Shown here: positions 25,641-34,103 of the stretch, piece after piece | Layout: each line of letters begins with the position of its first letter | Numbering within the stretch: the first letter of the stretch is position 1 | Origin: JACVRW01 sp963812915 | GTDB taxonomy: Bacteria > Actinomycetota > Thermoleophilia > Solirubrobacterales > Thermoleophilaceae | Assembly (NCBI GenBank): GCA_963812915.1 | Contig: CAWEXB010000002.1 | Location: forward strand, 89,056 to 153,055 | Length of the DNA stretch: 64,000 bases | Direction of reading: 5' to 3' | Notes under the pieces: model-generated | Seen by the model: the letters and a program-made list of their open reading frames with translations, nothing else | The model's database searches: none | What the model was told of the DNA's origin: nothing | Program-made: the position numbers and the translations under genes

Positions 25641-26336
25641 ATGTCCGTGAGCGAGGAGCCGCGACCGGAGGACATGGTGGCCGAAGCCGAGGGCGACAGC
25701 CTGGGCGAGGCGAAGTGGGAGGCGATGAAGGCGCTGGAGCCGCGCTTTCCCGGCATCACGGCCGACTGTGTCCGTTTCGAGGTTGCGGAGGAGCCGGGCC
25801 CCGAGCGGCCGGCGCGGGTGCGGGCGAGCGTCGAGCTCGAAGCCTGGCGGGCGGCCGCCGAGACGATTCCAGAGGAGCCCGCGGAGAGGGTTCGGTCGGT
25901 GGTGGGCCGCGTGGTACAGGCACTCGGCCTGCGCGCCACGGTCGACATCGACGAGAACGACGAGGAGATCAGGGCCACCGTGAATGGCGACGAGCTGGGG
26001 CTTCTCATCGGGAAGCACGGCGCGACGATCGACGCCCTCCAGCACCTCGCCTTCCGCGCCGCCTTCCGCGGGATGGATGAGCGCAAGCAGGTCACCGTCG
26101 ACGCGGCGGGTTATCGCGACCGCCGCGAGGCGGCTCTCCACCGGATGGCCGACCGCGCCGTGGCCGAGGCTCTGCGGTATGACCGCGCCGTCGAGCTGGA
26201 GCCGATGCGGGCCGCGGAGCGCAAGATCGTCCATCTCTATCTGCGCGAGCGGACCGACGTGGAGACGCACAGCGAAGGCGACGAACCCGATCGCCGCCTG
26301 GTAGTGAGCCCGCTGCGCGGCTACCGGCGTCGCTGA
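25641..26336 (+). CDS. jag: Jag/KhpB-like RNA-binding protein (KH and R3H domains)
   Basis: 231 residues. N-terminal Jag-type segment (AEAEGDSLGEAKWEAMKALE), a KH domain with the RNA-binding loop GLLIGKHGATIDALQHL near residues 120-135, and a C-terminal R3H domain with RREAALHRMADRA and MRAAERKIVHLYL. The family is involved in cell elongation and RNA metabolism with KhpA. ATG at 25641, 12 bases after yidC; upstream open frame is a shadow. Confidence 0.92.
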   Translation: MSVSEEPRPEDMVAEAEGDSLGEAKWEAMKALEPRFPGITADCVRFEVAEEPGPERPARVRASVELEAWRAAAETIPEEPAERVRSVVGRVVQALGLRATVDIDENDEEIRATVNGDELGLLIGKHGATIDALQHLAFRAAFRGMDERKQVTVDAAGYRDRREAALHRMADRAVAEALRYDRAVELEPMRAAERKIVHLYLRERTDVETHSEGDEPDRRLVVSPLRGYRRR

Positions 26337-27058
26337 GCGTTTCACGCGAAACGCTGACCGCCCTCACGGCGCGCTACTCGCTGCCGGCCGCGGCCGCCGG
26401 CCAGCTCACGCGGCTGCTGGACGCCCTGGCGGCCGAGCCCGATCCGCATACCTCCGTCAGCGATCCGGCGGCCGCCCTCGACGCCCACGTGGCGGACAGC
26501 CTGAGCGGCCTGGAGGTCGAGGCCGTCCGCGCGGCGGCTCGGATCGCCGACCTCGGCGCGGGGGCGGGCTTCCCCGGCCTCGCGCTGGCGATCGCGCTTC
26601 CCGCCGCCCGCGTCGACCTGATCGAGGCGGCCCGCCGCAAGGCGGCGGTGATCGATCGTCTGCAACAGGCGGCGCGGATCGACAACGCGCGGAGCGTGGT
26701 GACGCGGGCCGAGGACTGGGCCCGAACGCCACCGGCCCTTGGGGGCGGGCGCGAGGCCTACGACGCCGTTGCGGCGCGGGCCGTGGCGCCCCTGCCCGTT
26801 TTGGTGGAGTACGCGGCGCCGCTGTTGCGGTTTTCGGGCGTTCTCGTCGCCTGGAAGGGAGCGCGGGACCCGGCGGAGGAGGGGCTGGGCAAAGGGGCTG
26901 CGGACGAGGTGGGCTTGGCTCTCGAGGACGTACTCCGAGTCGAGCCGTTCGAGGGCGCCCGCAACCGCCACCTGCACGTGTACCGGAAGGTGGCGCCCAC
27001 GCTCGAGCGCTTCCCACGGCGGCCGGGGATGGCGGCAAAGCGGCCCCTCGGCGACTGA
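26333..27058 (+). CDS. rsmG: 16S rRNA (guanine-527 N7)-methyltransferase RsmG
   Basis: SAM-dependent methyltransferase (GidB). Motif I IADLGAGAGFPGLALAIALP, then VDLIEAARRKAAVIDRL. The N-terminal family region (ARYSLPAAAAGQLTRLLDAL ... LDAHVADSL) lies upstream of the first GTG (26489), so the real start is earlier, yet the frame contains no ATG, GTG or TTG there. CTG at 26333, overlapping the jag stop (CTGA), gives LSVSRETLTAL and a protein of about 241 residues, a normal length. CTG start is inference. The VSRET codons contain a parS-like site, as in many relatives. Confidence 0.88.
   Translation: MSVSRETLTALTARYSLPAAAAGQLTRLLDALAAEPDPHTSVSDPAAALDAHVADSLSGLEVEAVRAAARIADLGAGAGFPGLALAIALPAARVDLIEAARRKAAVIDRLQQAARIDNARSVVTRAEDWARTPPALGGGREAYDAVAARAVAPLPVLVEYAAPLLRFSGVLVAWKGARDPAEEGLGKGAADEVGLALEDVLRVEPFEGARNRHLHVYRKVAPTLERFPRRPGMAAKRPLGD
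26339..26352. other. parS-like ParB-binding site (start of rsmG)
   Basis: GTTTCACGCGAAAC differs from the parS core by one base. It encodes VSRE(T) of RsmG, a location where parS is found in other Gram-positive bacteria, about 800 bases upstream of parA. Confidence 0.7.
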
Positions 27059-27146
27059 CGGGGTTCACCTGCCGTGCGCGTTTGAAGGACTCCGCAGTTC
27101 GGGGCCGAACAGTCCGAACGAGTGGTCTTCCGACCGAACCGCGCCG

Positions 27147-27152
27147 TACGTT
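27147..27152 (+). promoter_or_regulatory. TACGTT -10-like box before parA
   Basis: TACGTT ends 9 bases before the parA ATG. There is no Shine-Dalgarno between them, suggesting a leaderless or near-leaderless parAB transcript. Confidence 0.35.
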
Positions 27153-27161
27153 GAGGTCCCG

Positions 27162-27920
27162 ATGGGCACCGTCCTCGCAATAGCGAACCAAAAGGGTGGC
27201 GTCGGCAAGACCACCACCGCGGTCAACCTCGGCGCGAGCATCGCCGACGCCGGCTATCCGATCCTTCTCGTCGACCTCGATCCTCAGTGCAACGCCACCG
27301 TCGCGCTCGGAATGCCCAAGGACCACAGCCCGAACGTCTACGACTGCGTGTCCGGGGACCGAGCCATCACCGAGCTCGCCATTCCGACCGGCATCGAGCA
27401 CCTCGAGGTCGTCCCGTCAACGCCCGAACTCGCCGGTGCGAACGTCGAGCTTCCGCGGATCGCCGGCTCGGAGACGATTCTGCGCGAGCGGCTAGGCGAC
27501 GTCAGGGAGCGCTACCTCTTCGCGGTGCTCGACTGCCCCCCGTCGCTCGGCCCCCTCACCGTCAACGCGCTCGTTGCCGCCGACAAGGTGATCGTCCCGG
27601 TCCAGACCGAGTACTTCGCGCTCGAGGGCCTCGCCCAGCTGCTGGACACCTTGTCGCTCATCCAGCGCGAGCTGAATCCACGCCTCACGGTGGCGGGGAT
27701 GATCCTCACGATGCACGACGGGCGCACTCGGCTCGCGCGCGACGTGGAGCGCGAGGTGCGCGAGCATTTCCCCGAGCTCGTCTTCGACACCGTCGTCCCT
27801 CGCAACGTGCGTCTCGGGGAGGCCCCCAGCTTCGGCCTTCCGGTGCTGCGCCACGCCCCGCAGAGCGCAGGCTCGGCCGCGTACCTCAAGCTCGCCCGCG
27901 AGGTGGCCGCTCGTGGCTGA
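27162..27920 (+). CDS. parA: Chromosome-partitioning ATPase ParA
   Basis: 252 residues. Deviant Walker A ANQKGGVGKTTTAVNLGA at residues 7-24, Walker A' LLVDLDPQCNAT and Walker B VLDCPPSLG. Works with ParB and parS to segregate origins. ATG at 27162 places the Walker motif at the normal position; the open frame upstream shadows rsmG. Its end overlaps the parB start by eight bases. Confidence 0.96.
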   Translation: MGTVLAIANQKGGVGKTTTAVNLGASIADAGYPILLVDLDPQCNATVALGMPKDHSPNVYDCVSGDRAITELAIPTGIEHLEVVPSTPELAGANVELPRIAGSETILRERLGDVRERYLFAVLDCPPSLGPLTVNALVAADKVIVPVQTEYFALEGLAQLLDTLSLIQRELNPRLTVAGMILTMHDGRTRLARDVEREVREHFPELVFDTVVPRNVRLGEAPSFGLPVLRHAPQSAGSAAYLKLAREVAARG

Positions 27921-28845
27921 GGAGCGGCGCGGGATGGGGCGCGGCCTGTCCGCCATCCTGCCCCGCGGACACGCGGGCGGGGACGGCCTGCGGGAGGTGC
28001 CCGTCGAGCTCGTCGGACCCAACCCACGCCAGCCGCGGCGGAGCTTCGACGAGCGCGGCCTCGCCGAGCTGGCGGACTCGATCCGCGCGCGCGGCCTGCT
28101 CCAGCCGATCGTGGTGCGCGCGCTTCCGGGCGGACGCTACGAGCTCCTGGCGGGTGAGCGCCGGCTGCGTGCCGCGCGGATCGCCGAGCTCGAGTCGGTC
28201 CCCGCCCTGGTGCGCGAGGCCGACGAGCGGGATCAGCTCGACATCGCGCTCACCGAGAACATGGCGCGCGAGGACCTCAACCCGATCGATGAGGCGCGCG
28301 CCTGCGCCACGCTGGTCGAGGATCTTGGCCTCACCAAGGAGGAGCTGGGGAGGCGCGTGGGCCGCAGCCGCGTTGCGATCTCCAATCTGATCCGCCTGCT
28401 CGACCTTCCCGAGGAGACGCTCGAGCTGATCGAGCGCGGCGATCTGAGCGAGGGGCACGGCCGCGCGATCCTGCTCTGCAAGGACCACGCCACCCGTCGC
28501 GACCTCGGCCTCGAGGCGCGCGACGGCGCGTGGTCGGTGCGCGAGACGGAGCGTCGCGCTCGCGAGGGCGAGGGTGGCCAGGACAAGACGTCGCGGCACG
28601 GGTCGCCGCGGCCCGGGGCCGTCCTCCACCCCGACCTCGAGGAGGCGTTGGCGGCGGCCGAGGACGCCCTCTCGGCGGTCCTCGGGCGCGAGGTCAGGGT
28701 GCGCGCGCGAGGCGGCGGCTTTCGGGCCGAGTTCGCTCTCGACACCCCGGCGGAAGGGGTCCGGCTCGCCGAGCGGCTCCTCCGCGAGGGCGCCCCGGGC
28801 CCGCCGGTACAATCGCCGCGGAGGGCGATTAGCTCAGTCGGTTAG
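27913..28845 (+). CDS. parB: Chromosome-partitioning protein ParB
   Basis: 310 residues. N-terminal RGMGRGLSAILP, ParB/Srx CTPase region with NPRQPRRSFDE, LLQPIVVRAL, GERRLRAARIAEL and TENMAREDLNPIDEA, a helix-turn-helix (LGRRVGRSRVAISNLIRLL) for parS, and a C-terminal dimerisation part. GTG start inside the parA end. The last 23 bases, encoding RAISSVG, overlap tRNA-Ile, so the true C terminus must tolerate tRNA sequence. Confidence 0.95.
   Translation: MAEERRGMGRGLSAILPRGHAGGDGLREVPVELVGPNPRQPRRSFDERGLAELADSIRARGLLQPIVVRALPGGRYELLAGERRLRAARIAELESVPALVREADERDQLDIALTENMAREDLNPIDEARACATLVEDLGLTKEELGRRVGRSRVAISNLIRLLDLPEETLELIERGDLSEGHGRAILLCKDHATRRDLGLEARDGAWSVRETERRAREGEGGQDKTSRHGSPRPGAVLHPDLEEALAAAEDALSAVLGREVRVRARGGGFRAEFALDTPAEGVRLAERLLREGAPGPPVQSPRRAISSVG
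28808..28813 (+). promoter_or_regulatory. TACAAT -10 box of tRNA-Ile, within parB
   Basis: TACAAT lies 9 bases before the mature tRNA 5' end, inside the parB coding region. No clear -35 box. The tRNA can also be read through from parAB. Confidence 0.4.
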
Positions 28846-28896
28846 AGCGCGTCTCTGATAAGGACGAGGTCCCTGGTTCGAGTCCAGGATCGCCCA
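28823..28896 (+). tRNA. tRNA-Ile (anticodon GAT)
   Basis: Complete cloverleaf: acceptor GGGCGAT/ATCGCCC, D-arm AGCTCAGTCGGTTAGAGC, anticodon loop TCTGATAAG with GAT, T-arm CTGGTTCGAGTCCAG, discriminator A. The 3' CCA is not encoded. Starts inside the parB reading frame. Confidence 0.97.
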
Positions 28897-28954
28897 TAGC
28901 CGCAAGCATCCGGCTTGGCCGGGTGCGCGCGGACACGGTCAACAGGCGAGTGCC

Positions 28955-28982
28955 GGAGCCCCGCCGATGCGGGGCTCCTTTC
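28955..28982 (+). terminator. Intrinsic terminator after tRNA-Ile
   Basis: Perfect 10-base stem GGAGCCCCGC (28955-28964) with GCGGGGCTCC (28969-28978), loop CGAT, followed by TTTC. Ends the rpmH-parB-tRNA transcription unit before the nuclease-family gene. Confidence 0.8.
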
Positions 28983-29032
28983 AGTCTGGGATCCGGATCC
29001 AAGCTCACTTTCGCAGCATTTCCCGCCGCCTC

Positions 29033-29038
29033 TAGACT
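29033..29038 (+). promoter_or_regulatory. TAGACT -10-like box before the BFN gene
   Basis: TAGACT ends 11 bases before ATG 29050, with no Shine-Dalgarno between. Identical to the box before hemB. Probable promoter with little or no leader. Confidence 0.38.
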
Positions 29039-29049
29039 GTCGAGAACCC

Positions 29050-29544
29050 ATGCAGGAAATGGTGATCTACGGGGTCAGCTTCGACATGGTCGGCAAGCAG
29101 CCGATCGTGTTGCTGAAGACCCGGGAGGGGAACAAGTTCCTCCCGATCTGGATCGGCCATCCGGAGGCGGCGGCGATCCTGATGAAGCTGCAGGGAGCCA
29201 ACACGCCGCGCCCGATGACCCACGACCTGATCAGCGAGATGCTCTCCGAGCTGGACGTGTCCTGTACGCGGGTGGCGGTGACCGAGCTGCGCGAGAACAC
29301 CTTCTACGCCGAGGTGACCCTGCAGCTGAACGGCCGCGAGATCCCGATCGACTCCCGCCCCTCGGACGCGCTCGCACTTGCAGTGCGCACGGGCGCGCCG
29401 ATCTTCGCGGCGGAGGACGTGATCACCGAGTCCGCGATCGAGTTCGAGCACGAGGTCGAGGACACCGAGGAAGTCGTCGAGAAGTTCAAGGACTTCCTCG
29501 ACAACGTCACGCCCGAGGACTTCGCGAGCGGCGAGGACCAGTAG
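29050..29544 (+). CDS. Bifunctional nuclease (BFN, DUF151) family protein
   Basis: 164 residues. Core: LPIWIGHPEAAAILMKLQG, RPMTHDLISEML, FYAEVTLQL and IDSRPSDALALAVRTGAPIF, the signatures of the DUF151/BFN family. Plant homologues have nuclease activity; the bacterial role is not established, though the fold is widespread in Actinobacteria. The acidic C terminus (EVEDTEEVVEKFKDFLDN) is typical. ATG at 29050 chosen as the family starts with (M)xEMVIYGVSFD. Confidence 0.9.
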   Translation: MQEMVIYGVSFDMVGKQPIVLLKTREGNKFLPIWIGHPEAAAILMKLQGANTPRPMTHDLISEMLSELDVSCTRVAVTELRENTFYAEVTLQLNGREIPIDSRPSDALALAVRTGAPIFAAEDVITESAIEFEHEVEDTEEVVEKFKDFLDNVTPEDFASGEDQ

Positions 29545-29577
29545 GCGTCGCCTGCCGCTCCCGCCCCCCGCCGAGGC

Positions 29578-30516
29578 TCAGGCGGGCGCGCGCTCGAGGG
29601 CGAGCTCGAGGATCCGGCCGACCAGCTCGTCGAATGAGACGCCGGCCGCCTCGGCCGCCTGGGGCAGCAGGCTGGTCTCGGTGAGGCCCGGGATCGGGTT
29701 CGCCTCGAGCACGCTGAGGGCGCCGACGGCGTCGAGCATCAGATCGACCCGGGCGAACGCCGAGCAGCCGAGCAGCCGGTAGGTCCGAACGGCGAGCTCC
29801 TGCGCCCGCTCGGTCAGTCCGTCGGGCAGGTCGGCGGGGCACACGAAGTCCGTGCGACCGATCTCGTAGCGGGCCTCGAAGTCGTAGAACTCTTCCTCTC
29901 GCGGCACCGCCTCGACCACCGGGAGCGGCTCGTCGTCCAGGATCGACACCGCGAGGTCGCGCCCGTCGATGTGGCGCTCCAGCAGCACGCGGGAGTCGTA
30001 GGAGAAGGCGGCCACCAGCGCAGCGGGCACGTCCGCGGCGCTGCGCGCGAACTTGATCCCGAGCGCCGACCCCTGGCTCGAGGGCTTCACCACGATCGGG
30101 AAGTCGAGGCGTTCCTCGATCGCCGGCAACGCCTCCGCGGCTCCCAGCTCGCGGAAGGCGGTCTCGTTGAAGGCGAAGAACTCGGGCGTGGGGATGCCCG
30201 CCTCCACCATCAGGTGCTTGGCGAGAACCTTGTCCGTGGCGCGCGTGCAGGCCAGCACGCCGGATCCCGTGTAGGGAATGTCGAGGATCTCGAGCAGTTC
30301 CTGCACGGTGCCGTCCTCGCCGTCGCGCCCGTGCATCGCGATGAAGGCGACGTCGGGCGCCGTTTCCCGGAGCCGGCGAATCAGGTCGAGCGCCACGTCG
30401 ATCGCGAAGACCTCGTGGTCGAGCCGCTTGAGGGCGTCCTCCACGCGAGCGCCGGAGCGCAGCGAGACCTGGCGCTCGAGCGAGCGTCCACCCTTGAGGA
30501 CCGCCACCCGAGTCAT
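29578..30516 (-). CDS. ddl: D-alanine--D-alanine ligase family protein (second copy)
   Basis: 312 residues, ATP-grasp. Motifs: VLKGGRSLERQVSLRSG, MHGRDGEDGTVQELLE, VVKPSSQGSALGI and LEANPIPGLTETS. Clearly diverged from the copy at 11-964 (SLERQ instead of SSEHD, different spacing). Overlaps the aminotransferase gene by four bases. It could be a second Ddl or a ligase of different specificity; the cluster with an aminotransferase does not decide. Confidence 0.9.
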   Translation of the reverse strand: MTRVAVLKGGRSLERQVSLRSGARVEDALKRLDHEVFAIDVALDLIRRLRETAPDVAFIAMHGRDGEDGTVQELLEILDIPYTGSGVLACTRATDKVLAKHLMVEAGIPTPEFFAFNETAFRELGAAEALPAIEERLDFPIVVKPSSQGSALGIKFARSAADVPAALVAAFSYDSRVLLERHIDGRDLAVSILDDEPLPVVEAVPREEEFYDFEARYEIGRTDFVCPADLPDGLTERAQELAVRTYRLLGCSAFARVDLMLDAVGALSVLEANPIPGLTETSLLPQAAEAAGVSFDELVGRILELALERAPA

Positions 30517-31871
30517 CGTCCCGTGGAGCGCCGGTCGCGCTGTTCCCGCGTAGGCATGGGAAGCACCTCGGCGCCGGGCCGCGGTTCGGTGGGTGCGGCG
30601 GGCTCGGCCGGCCGCCCGGGCCGCTGCTCGCCGGTGAGGGTGCCGTACAGCTCCATCTGCTCAGTGACCACTTCGCCGATTCGCCGGACCCCCTCGCGGA
30701 TCGAGTCCTCGTCGCAGCCGGAGAAGTTCAGGCGCATCGAGTTGCGGCCACGGCCATCGAGGAACGCCGCCACGCCGGGGACGAAGGCGACGTTGTCGCG
30801 GAGCGCGCGGGCGAGCAGGTCGGTGGTGTCGATGAAGTCGGGCAGCGTGGCCCAGATGAACAGGCCGCCGGCGGGACGGGTCCACTCGGCTTGGCGCGGA
30901 AAGTTGTCGGCCAGGGCATCGAGCATGGTGTCCCGGCGCGCGCGGTAGAGCGAGGTGAGCGAGTCGACGTATTCGCGCCAGCGACCGCGTTCGAAGTACG
31001 CCTGGACCATCAACTGCGACAGGGTCGACGTGCACAGGTCTGCCGCCTGCTTGCCGAGATTGATCTTCTCGAGCACGGGCGGCGGCGCAACCACCCAACC
31101 GAGCCTGATCCCCGGCGAGAGGATCTTCGAGAACGTGCCGAGGTACATCACGTAGACGCCCCCGTCGAGCGCATAGAGGGGGGACGGCGGGTCGCCCTCG
31201 TAGCGAAGCAGTCCGTATGGGTTGTCCTCGAGCACGAGCAGTTCTCGCTCGTGGGCCAGCTCGACGAGCCGTCGCCGGCGCGGCAGGGACATCGTCACGC
31301 CCGCCGGGTTCTGGAAGCTCGGCACCGTGTAGACGAACTTCGGGCGGCGACCCTCGCGGTCGAGCCGGTCGAGCGTTTCCTCGAGCAGATCCACGCGCAT
31401 CCCGTCGGCGTCCATCTCCACCTGCACGACCTGCGCCTGGTATGTGGAGAAGACCGGCACGGCGCCCGGGTAGGTCGGACCCTCGGCGATCACAACGTCG
31501 CCGGGATCGATCAGCGTCTTGGTCACGAGGTCGATCACCTGCTGGCCGCCCGTCGTGACGATCATGTCCTCAGGATCGGCGCGCATGCCCTCGGCGCCCA
31601 TCACCGCGGCGATGCAGTCCTTGGTCTCGTCGAGTCCCTCGGTCGGCCCGTACTGGAGCGCCTTCGCACACGACTCGGCGGCGATTCGCTGGGTCACGGC
31701 CGCGAACGTTTCCGGCGGGAACGTGTTCGTGTCGGGGAGCCCGCCCGCGAGCGAGATCACCTCCGGGCGCGTGGTGACCGCCATCAGGTCCCGCATGGCC
31801 GAGGACTTCATGACCTTCGTGCGGGACGCGAACAGGGCCGCGTAGCGCTCGAGATCGCGCGAGATGCTCAC
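30513..31871 (-). CDS. PLP-dependent aminotransferase, class I/II (2-aminoadipate/MocR-like type)
   Basis: 452 residues, fold type I. Recognisable: VISLAGGLPDTNTFP, ALQYGPTEGLDETKD, VTTGGQQVIDLVTKT, DNPYGLLRYEG, the PLP lysine in LGTFSKILSPGIRLGW, and C-terminal NSMRLNFSG. The pattern matches the LysN/AADAT group (amino-adipate or broad aromatic/branched substrates). No DNA-binding domain is fused, so it is not a MocR regulator. A proline-rich tail of about 40 residues is unusual. Coupled (ATGA) to the second ddl. Confidence 0.9.
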   Translation of the reverse strand: MSISRDLERYAALFASRTKVMKSSAMRDLMAVTTRPEVISLAGGLPDTNTFPPETFAAVTQRIAAESCAKALQYGPTEGLDETKDCIAAVMGAEGMRADPEDMIVTTGGQQVIDLVTKTLIDPGDVVIAEGPTYPGAVPVFSTYQAQVVQVEMDADGMRVDLLEETLDRLDREGRRPKFVYTVPSFQNPAGVTMSLPRRRRLVELAHERELLVLEDNPYGLLRYEGDPPSPLYALDGGVYVMYLGTFSKILSPGIRLGWVVAPPPVLEKINLGKQAADLCTSTLSQLMVQAYFERGRWREYVDSLTSLYRARRDTMLDALADNFPRQAEWTRPAGGLFIWATLPDFIDTTDLLARALRDNVAFVPGVAAFLDGRGRNSMRLNFSGCDEDSIREGVRRIGEVVTEQMELYGTLTGEQRPGRPAEPAAPTEPRPGAEVLPMPTREQRDRRSTGR

Positions 31872-32024
31872 GGTGGTCTTCCCCGCGGGCAGCCCGCCCG
31901 CGTTCTCATGGGATCGGCGCCGTCCCGGCGCCGCGATCGGGTTCGGCTCCGGCGAACCTCTTCGGGCCCGGGCGCCGGTGCCCTGCCGACGGAGCTAACC
32001 TCACCGCCCGCAGGCTACCGACCC

Positions 32025-32624
32025 ATGTGCCTCTTCTTCGACATCGGTACCGGCGCCGGCCTGGCGGGCGCCACCGGCGTGCGGCCGTTCTTACCGCCGC
32101 TGCTGGCCGGAACGCTGGCGCGCGGGGACGCGGGCATCGACTTCGAGGGCACCGACTGGAGCTTCCTCGAGTCGCCCGGCTTCCTGTTCGGGCTGCTGGT
32201 GCTGGTCGTGCTGGCGTACGCGGCCGAACGTTCGGGGTCGAACCGTGCGCCCCCCGCGGGAGACCGAAGCGCCCTCGCGATCGCGGAGGGCGTGATCGGC
32301 CTCGTGCTGGGCGCGCTGTTGTTTGCGGGCGCAATGGCCGACGGCGGCGAGGAGGGCTGGATCGGCCTCGTGGCCGGTCCGGTTTGCGCGGCGCTCGGCT
32401 GGCTCGCCGTGGGGGGCCTGCTGGACCGTGCCCGCGCGCGGCTTCAGGGAGGCGCGGCGACGCTGCTCGGCGTCTACGCCGAGGTGGCGGCGCTGCTCAT
32501 CGCGGCGGCGGCGATCTTTCTGCCCCCCGTCTCGTACCTGGTGCTCGTCGCGTTCGTGGTGCTGCTGTTCGGCGGCCGCCGGCGCGAGGGCCAGAAGTAT
32601 GCGGGTCTCCGGATCCTCCGGTAG
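32025..32624 (+). CDS. DUF4126-like integral membrane protein
   Basis: 199 residues with about five hydrophobic segments. N terminus GTGAGLAGATGVRPFLPPLLAG and the region GIDFEGTDWSFLESPGFL resemble DUF4126 proteins, which have no assigned function. ATG at 32025. The 153-base divergent spacer before it contains TAACCT but no ribosome site. Confidence 0.75.
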   Translation: MCLFFDIGTGAGLAGATGVRPFLPPLLAGTLARGDAGIDFEGTDWSFLESPGFLFGLLVLVVLAYAAERSGSNRAPPAGDRSALAIAEGVIGLVLGALLFAGAMADGGEEGWIGLVAGPVCAALGWLAVGGLLDRARARLQGGAATLLGVYAEVAALLIAAAAIFLPPVSYLVLVAFVVLLFGGRRREGQKYAGLRILR

Positions 32625-32633
32625 GCGCCGTCC

Positions 32634-34103
32634 GTGAGCGCCGAGCGGCCGAAGAAGCTGGTCCTCGCGGTGATCGACTCGCTCAAGCCGGAGATGCTGG
32701 ACGAGGCGATCGCCGAGGGCCGCGCGCCCGCGCTGGCGGCCCTCCGCGAGCGCGGCACGTACATCGGCGACTGCATCTCGACCTTCCCCTCCGTGACGCC
32801 GGTGGCGTCGGCGGCGATCGCCACCGGCACGGGTCCCGGCGAGCACAACATTCCCTCGATGAATTGGTTCCACCGCGGCGAGGAGCGCTACATCGAGTAC
32901 GGCTCGTCGTTTGCCGCCACCCGCGCGTTCGGGGTCGTCCGTTCCCTCTTCGACACGGTCTACAACATGAACATGGCGCACCTGAGCAGGGCGCGGAAGA
33001 CGGTCTTCGAGCATCTCGACGACGCCGGCGTCAGAACGGCCTGCACCACCTACCTGATCTACCGCGGCCGGACCCGACACGATCCCTCCGGCGAGAGCAT
33101 GTACCGGCGCATCGGCGAGGTGCTGCAGTTTCGACACCCGGTGTACGGCGCGCGCGAGCTCTTCTACGCCGACCTGTTCGACTCCCGTAACACGGGCTGC
33201 ACCTCGGCTCTGGGCCTCCCCGGCCAGCGCGATCGCCACACGGGCTGCGTGGGCGCGTATCTCGTCGAGCACGACCTGTTCGACTTTCTCCTCTTCTCGC
33301 TGCCCGACAACGACACGCACTCGCACAAGGTCGGTCCGGAGGGCCAGGTGCGCTCGATCGCCGAGGCCGACCGGGCGCTCGAACGGATCATGCACGTCGC
33401 CGGCGGGGTCGAGGCCTTCCTCGAGGAGCATGCCGTCATAGTGATGTCGGACCATTCGCAGACGAAGGTCGAGGCGGCGATCAACCTCGCGGATGTCTTC
33501 TCCTCGTGGCGGCTGCTCGTCCCGGCGGACCCGGCGCCGAGCGAGGCCGAGATCGCCGTCTGTCCGTCGGCCCGCTCGGGGATGGTGTACGTGCTCGACG
33601 CGAGTCGACAGGCGGAGCTGCTCCCGCGGGTGATCGAGGCGCTCGGCGAGGTGGAGGGAGTGGACCTGGTGATCTCGCGCCGGGACGGCCACGCCGTCGT
33701 GGGCTCCGAGCGCGGGGAGCTGCGCTTCGCGCCGGGGGGCGAGCTGGCTGACGGCCGCGGGCGTTCCTGGAGCATGGAGGGAGAGCACGCGGCGCTCGAG
33801 CTGGAGGTAAGCGATGGCCGGGTGGCGAGCGACGTGTATCCCGACGCCCTCGGTCGCCTGTGGTCGGCGCTCGAGTGTCCGCATGCGGGCGACGTGCTCC
33901 TGTCGGCGTCGCCGGGCTTCGACCTCGTGGACTGGGGAGGCGCCGAGCACGTCGGCGGCGGCAGCCACGGCTCGCTCCGTCGCGACGACTCGGCGGGCGT
34001 GCTCCTGCTCTGCGGCATCGAGGCGCCCGAGCGCGAAGAGTGGTCGCTCGTGGACGTGGCCGGCATAGTGCTCGATCACTTCGGTGTACGGTTCGGCGGA
34101 TGA
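32634..34103 (+). CDS. Alkaline phosphatase superfamily (nucleotide pyrophosphatase/phosphodiesterase-like) protein
   Basis: 489 residues. Metal-dependent phosphoesterase fold: AVIDSLKPEML (first metal aspartate), FPSVTPVASAAIATGTGPGEHNIPSMNWF with the nucleophile threonine in SVTPV, LPDNDTHSHKVGP and MSDHSQTKV (metal D, H). No signal peptide, so the product appears cytoplasmic. The substrate is unknown. GTG start 10 bases after the DUF4126 gene; coupled to gtrA by ATGA. Confidence 0.85.
   Translation: MSAERPKKLVLAVIDSLKPEMLDEAIAEGRAPALAALRERGTYIGDCISTFPSVTPVASAAIATGTGPGEHNIPSMNWFHRGEERYIEYGSSFAATRAFGVVRSLFDTVYNMNMAHLSRARKTVFEHLDDAGVRTACTTYLIYRGRTRHDPSGESMYRRIGEVLQFRHPVYGARELFYADLFDSRNTGCTSALGLPGQRDRHTGCVGAYLVEHDLFDFLLFSLPDNDTHSHKVGPEGQVRSIAEADRALERIMHVAGGVEAFLEEHAVIVMSDHSQTKVEAAINLADVFSSWRLLVPADPAPSEAEIAVCPSARSGMVYVLDASRQAELLPRVIEALGEVEGVDLVISRRDGHAVVGSERGELRFAPGGELADGRGRSWSMEGEHAALELEVSDGRVASDVYPDALGRLWSALECPHAGDVLLSASPGFDLVDWGGAEHVGGGSHGSLRRDDSAGVLLLCGIEAPEREEWSLVDVAGIVLDHFGVRFGG

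Noticed and set aside
28321..28335. CTT-G in parB as another frameshift site
   Set aside because: The reading frame continues normally with conserved ParB sequence (DLGLTKEELGRR), so CTT-G alone does not cause a shift.
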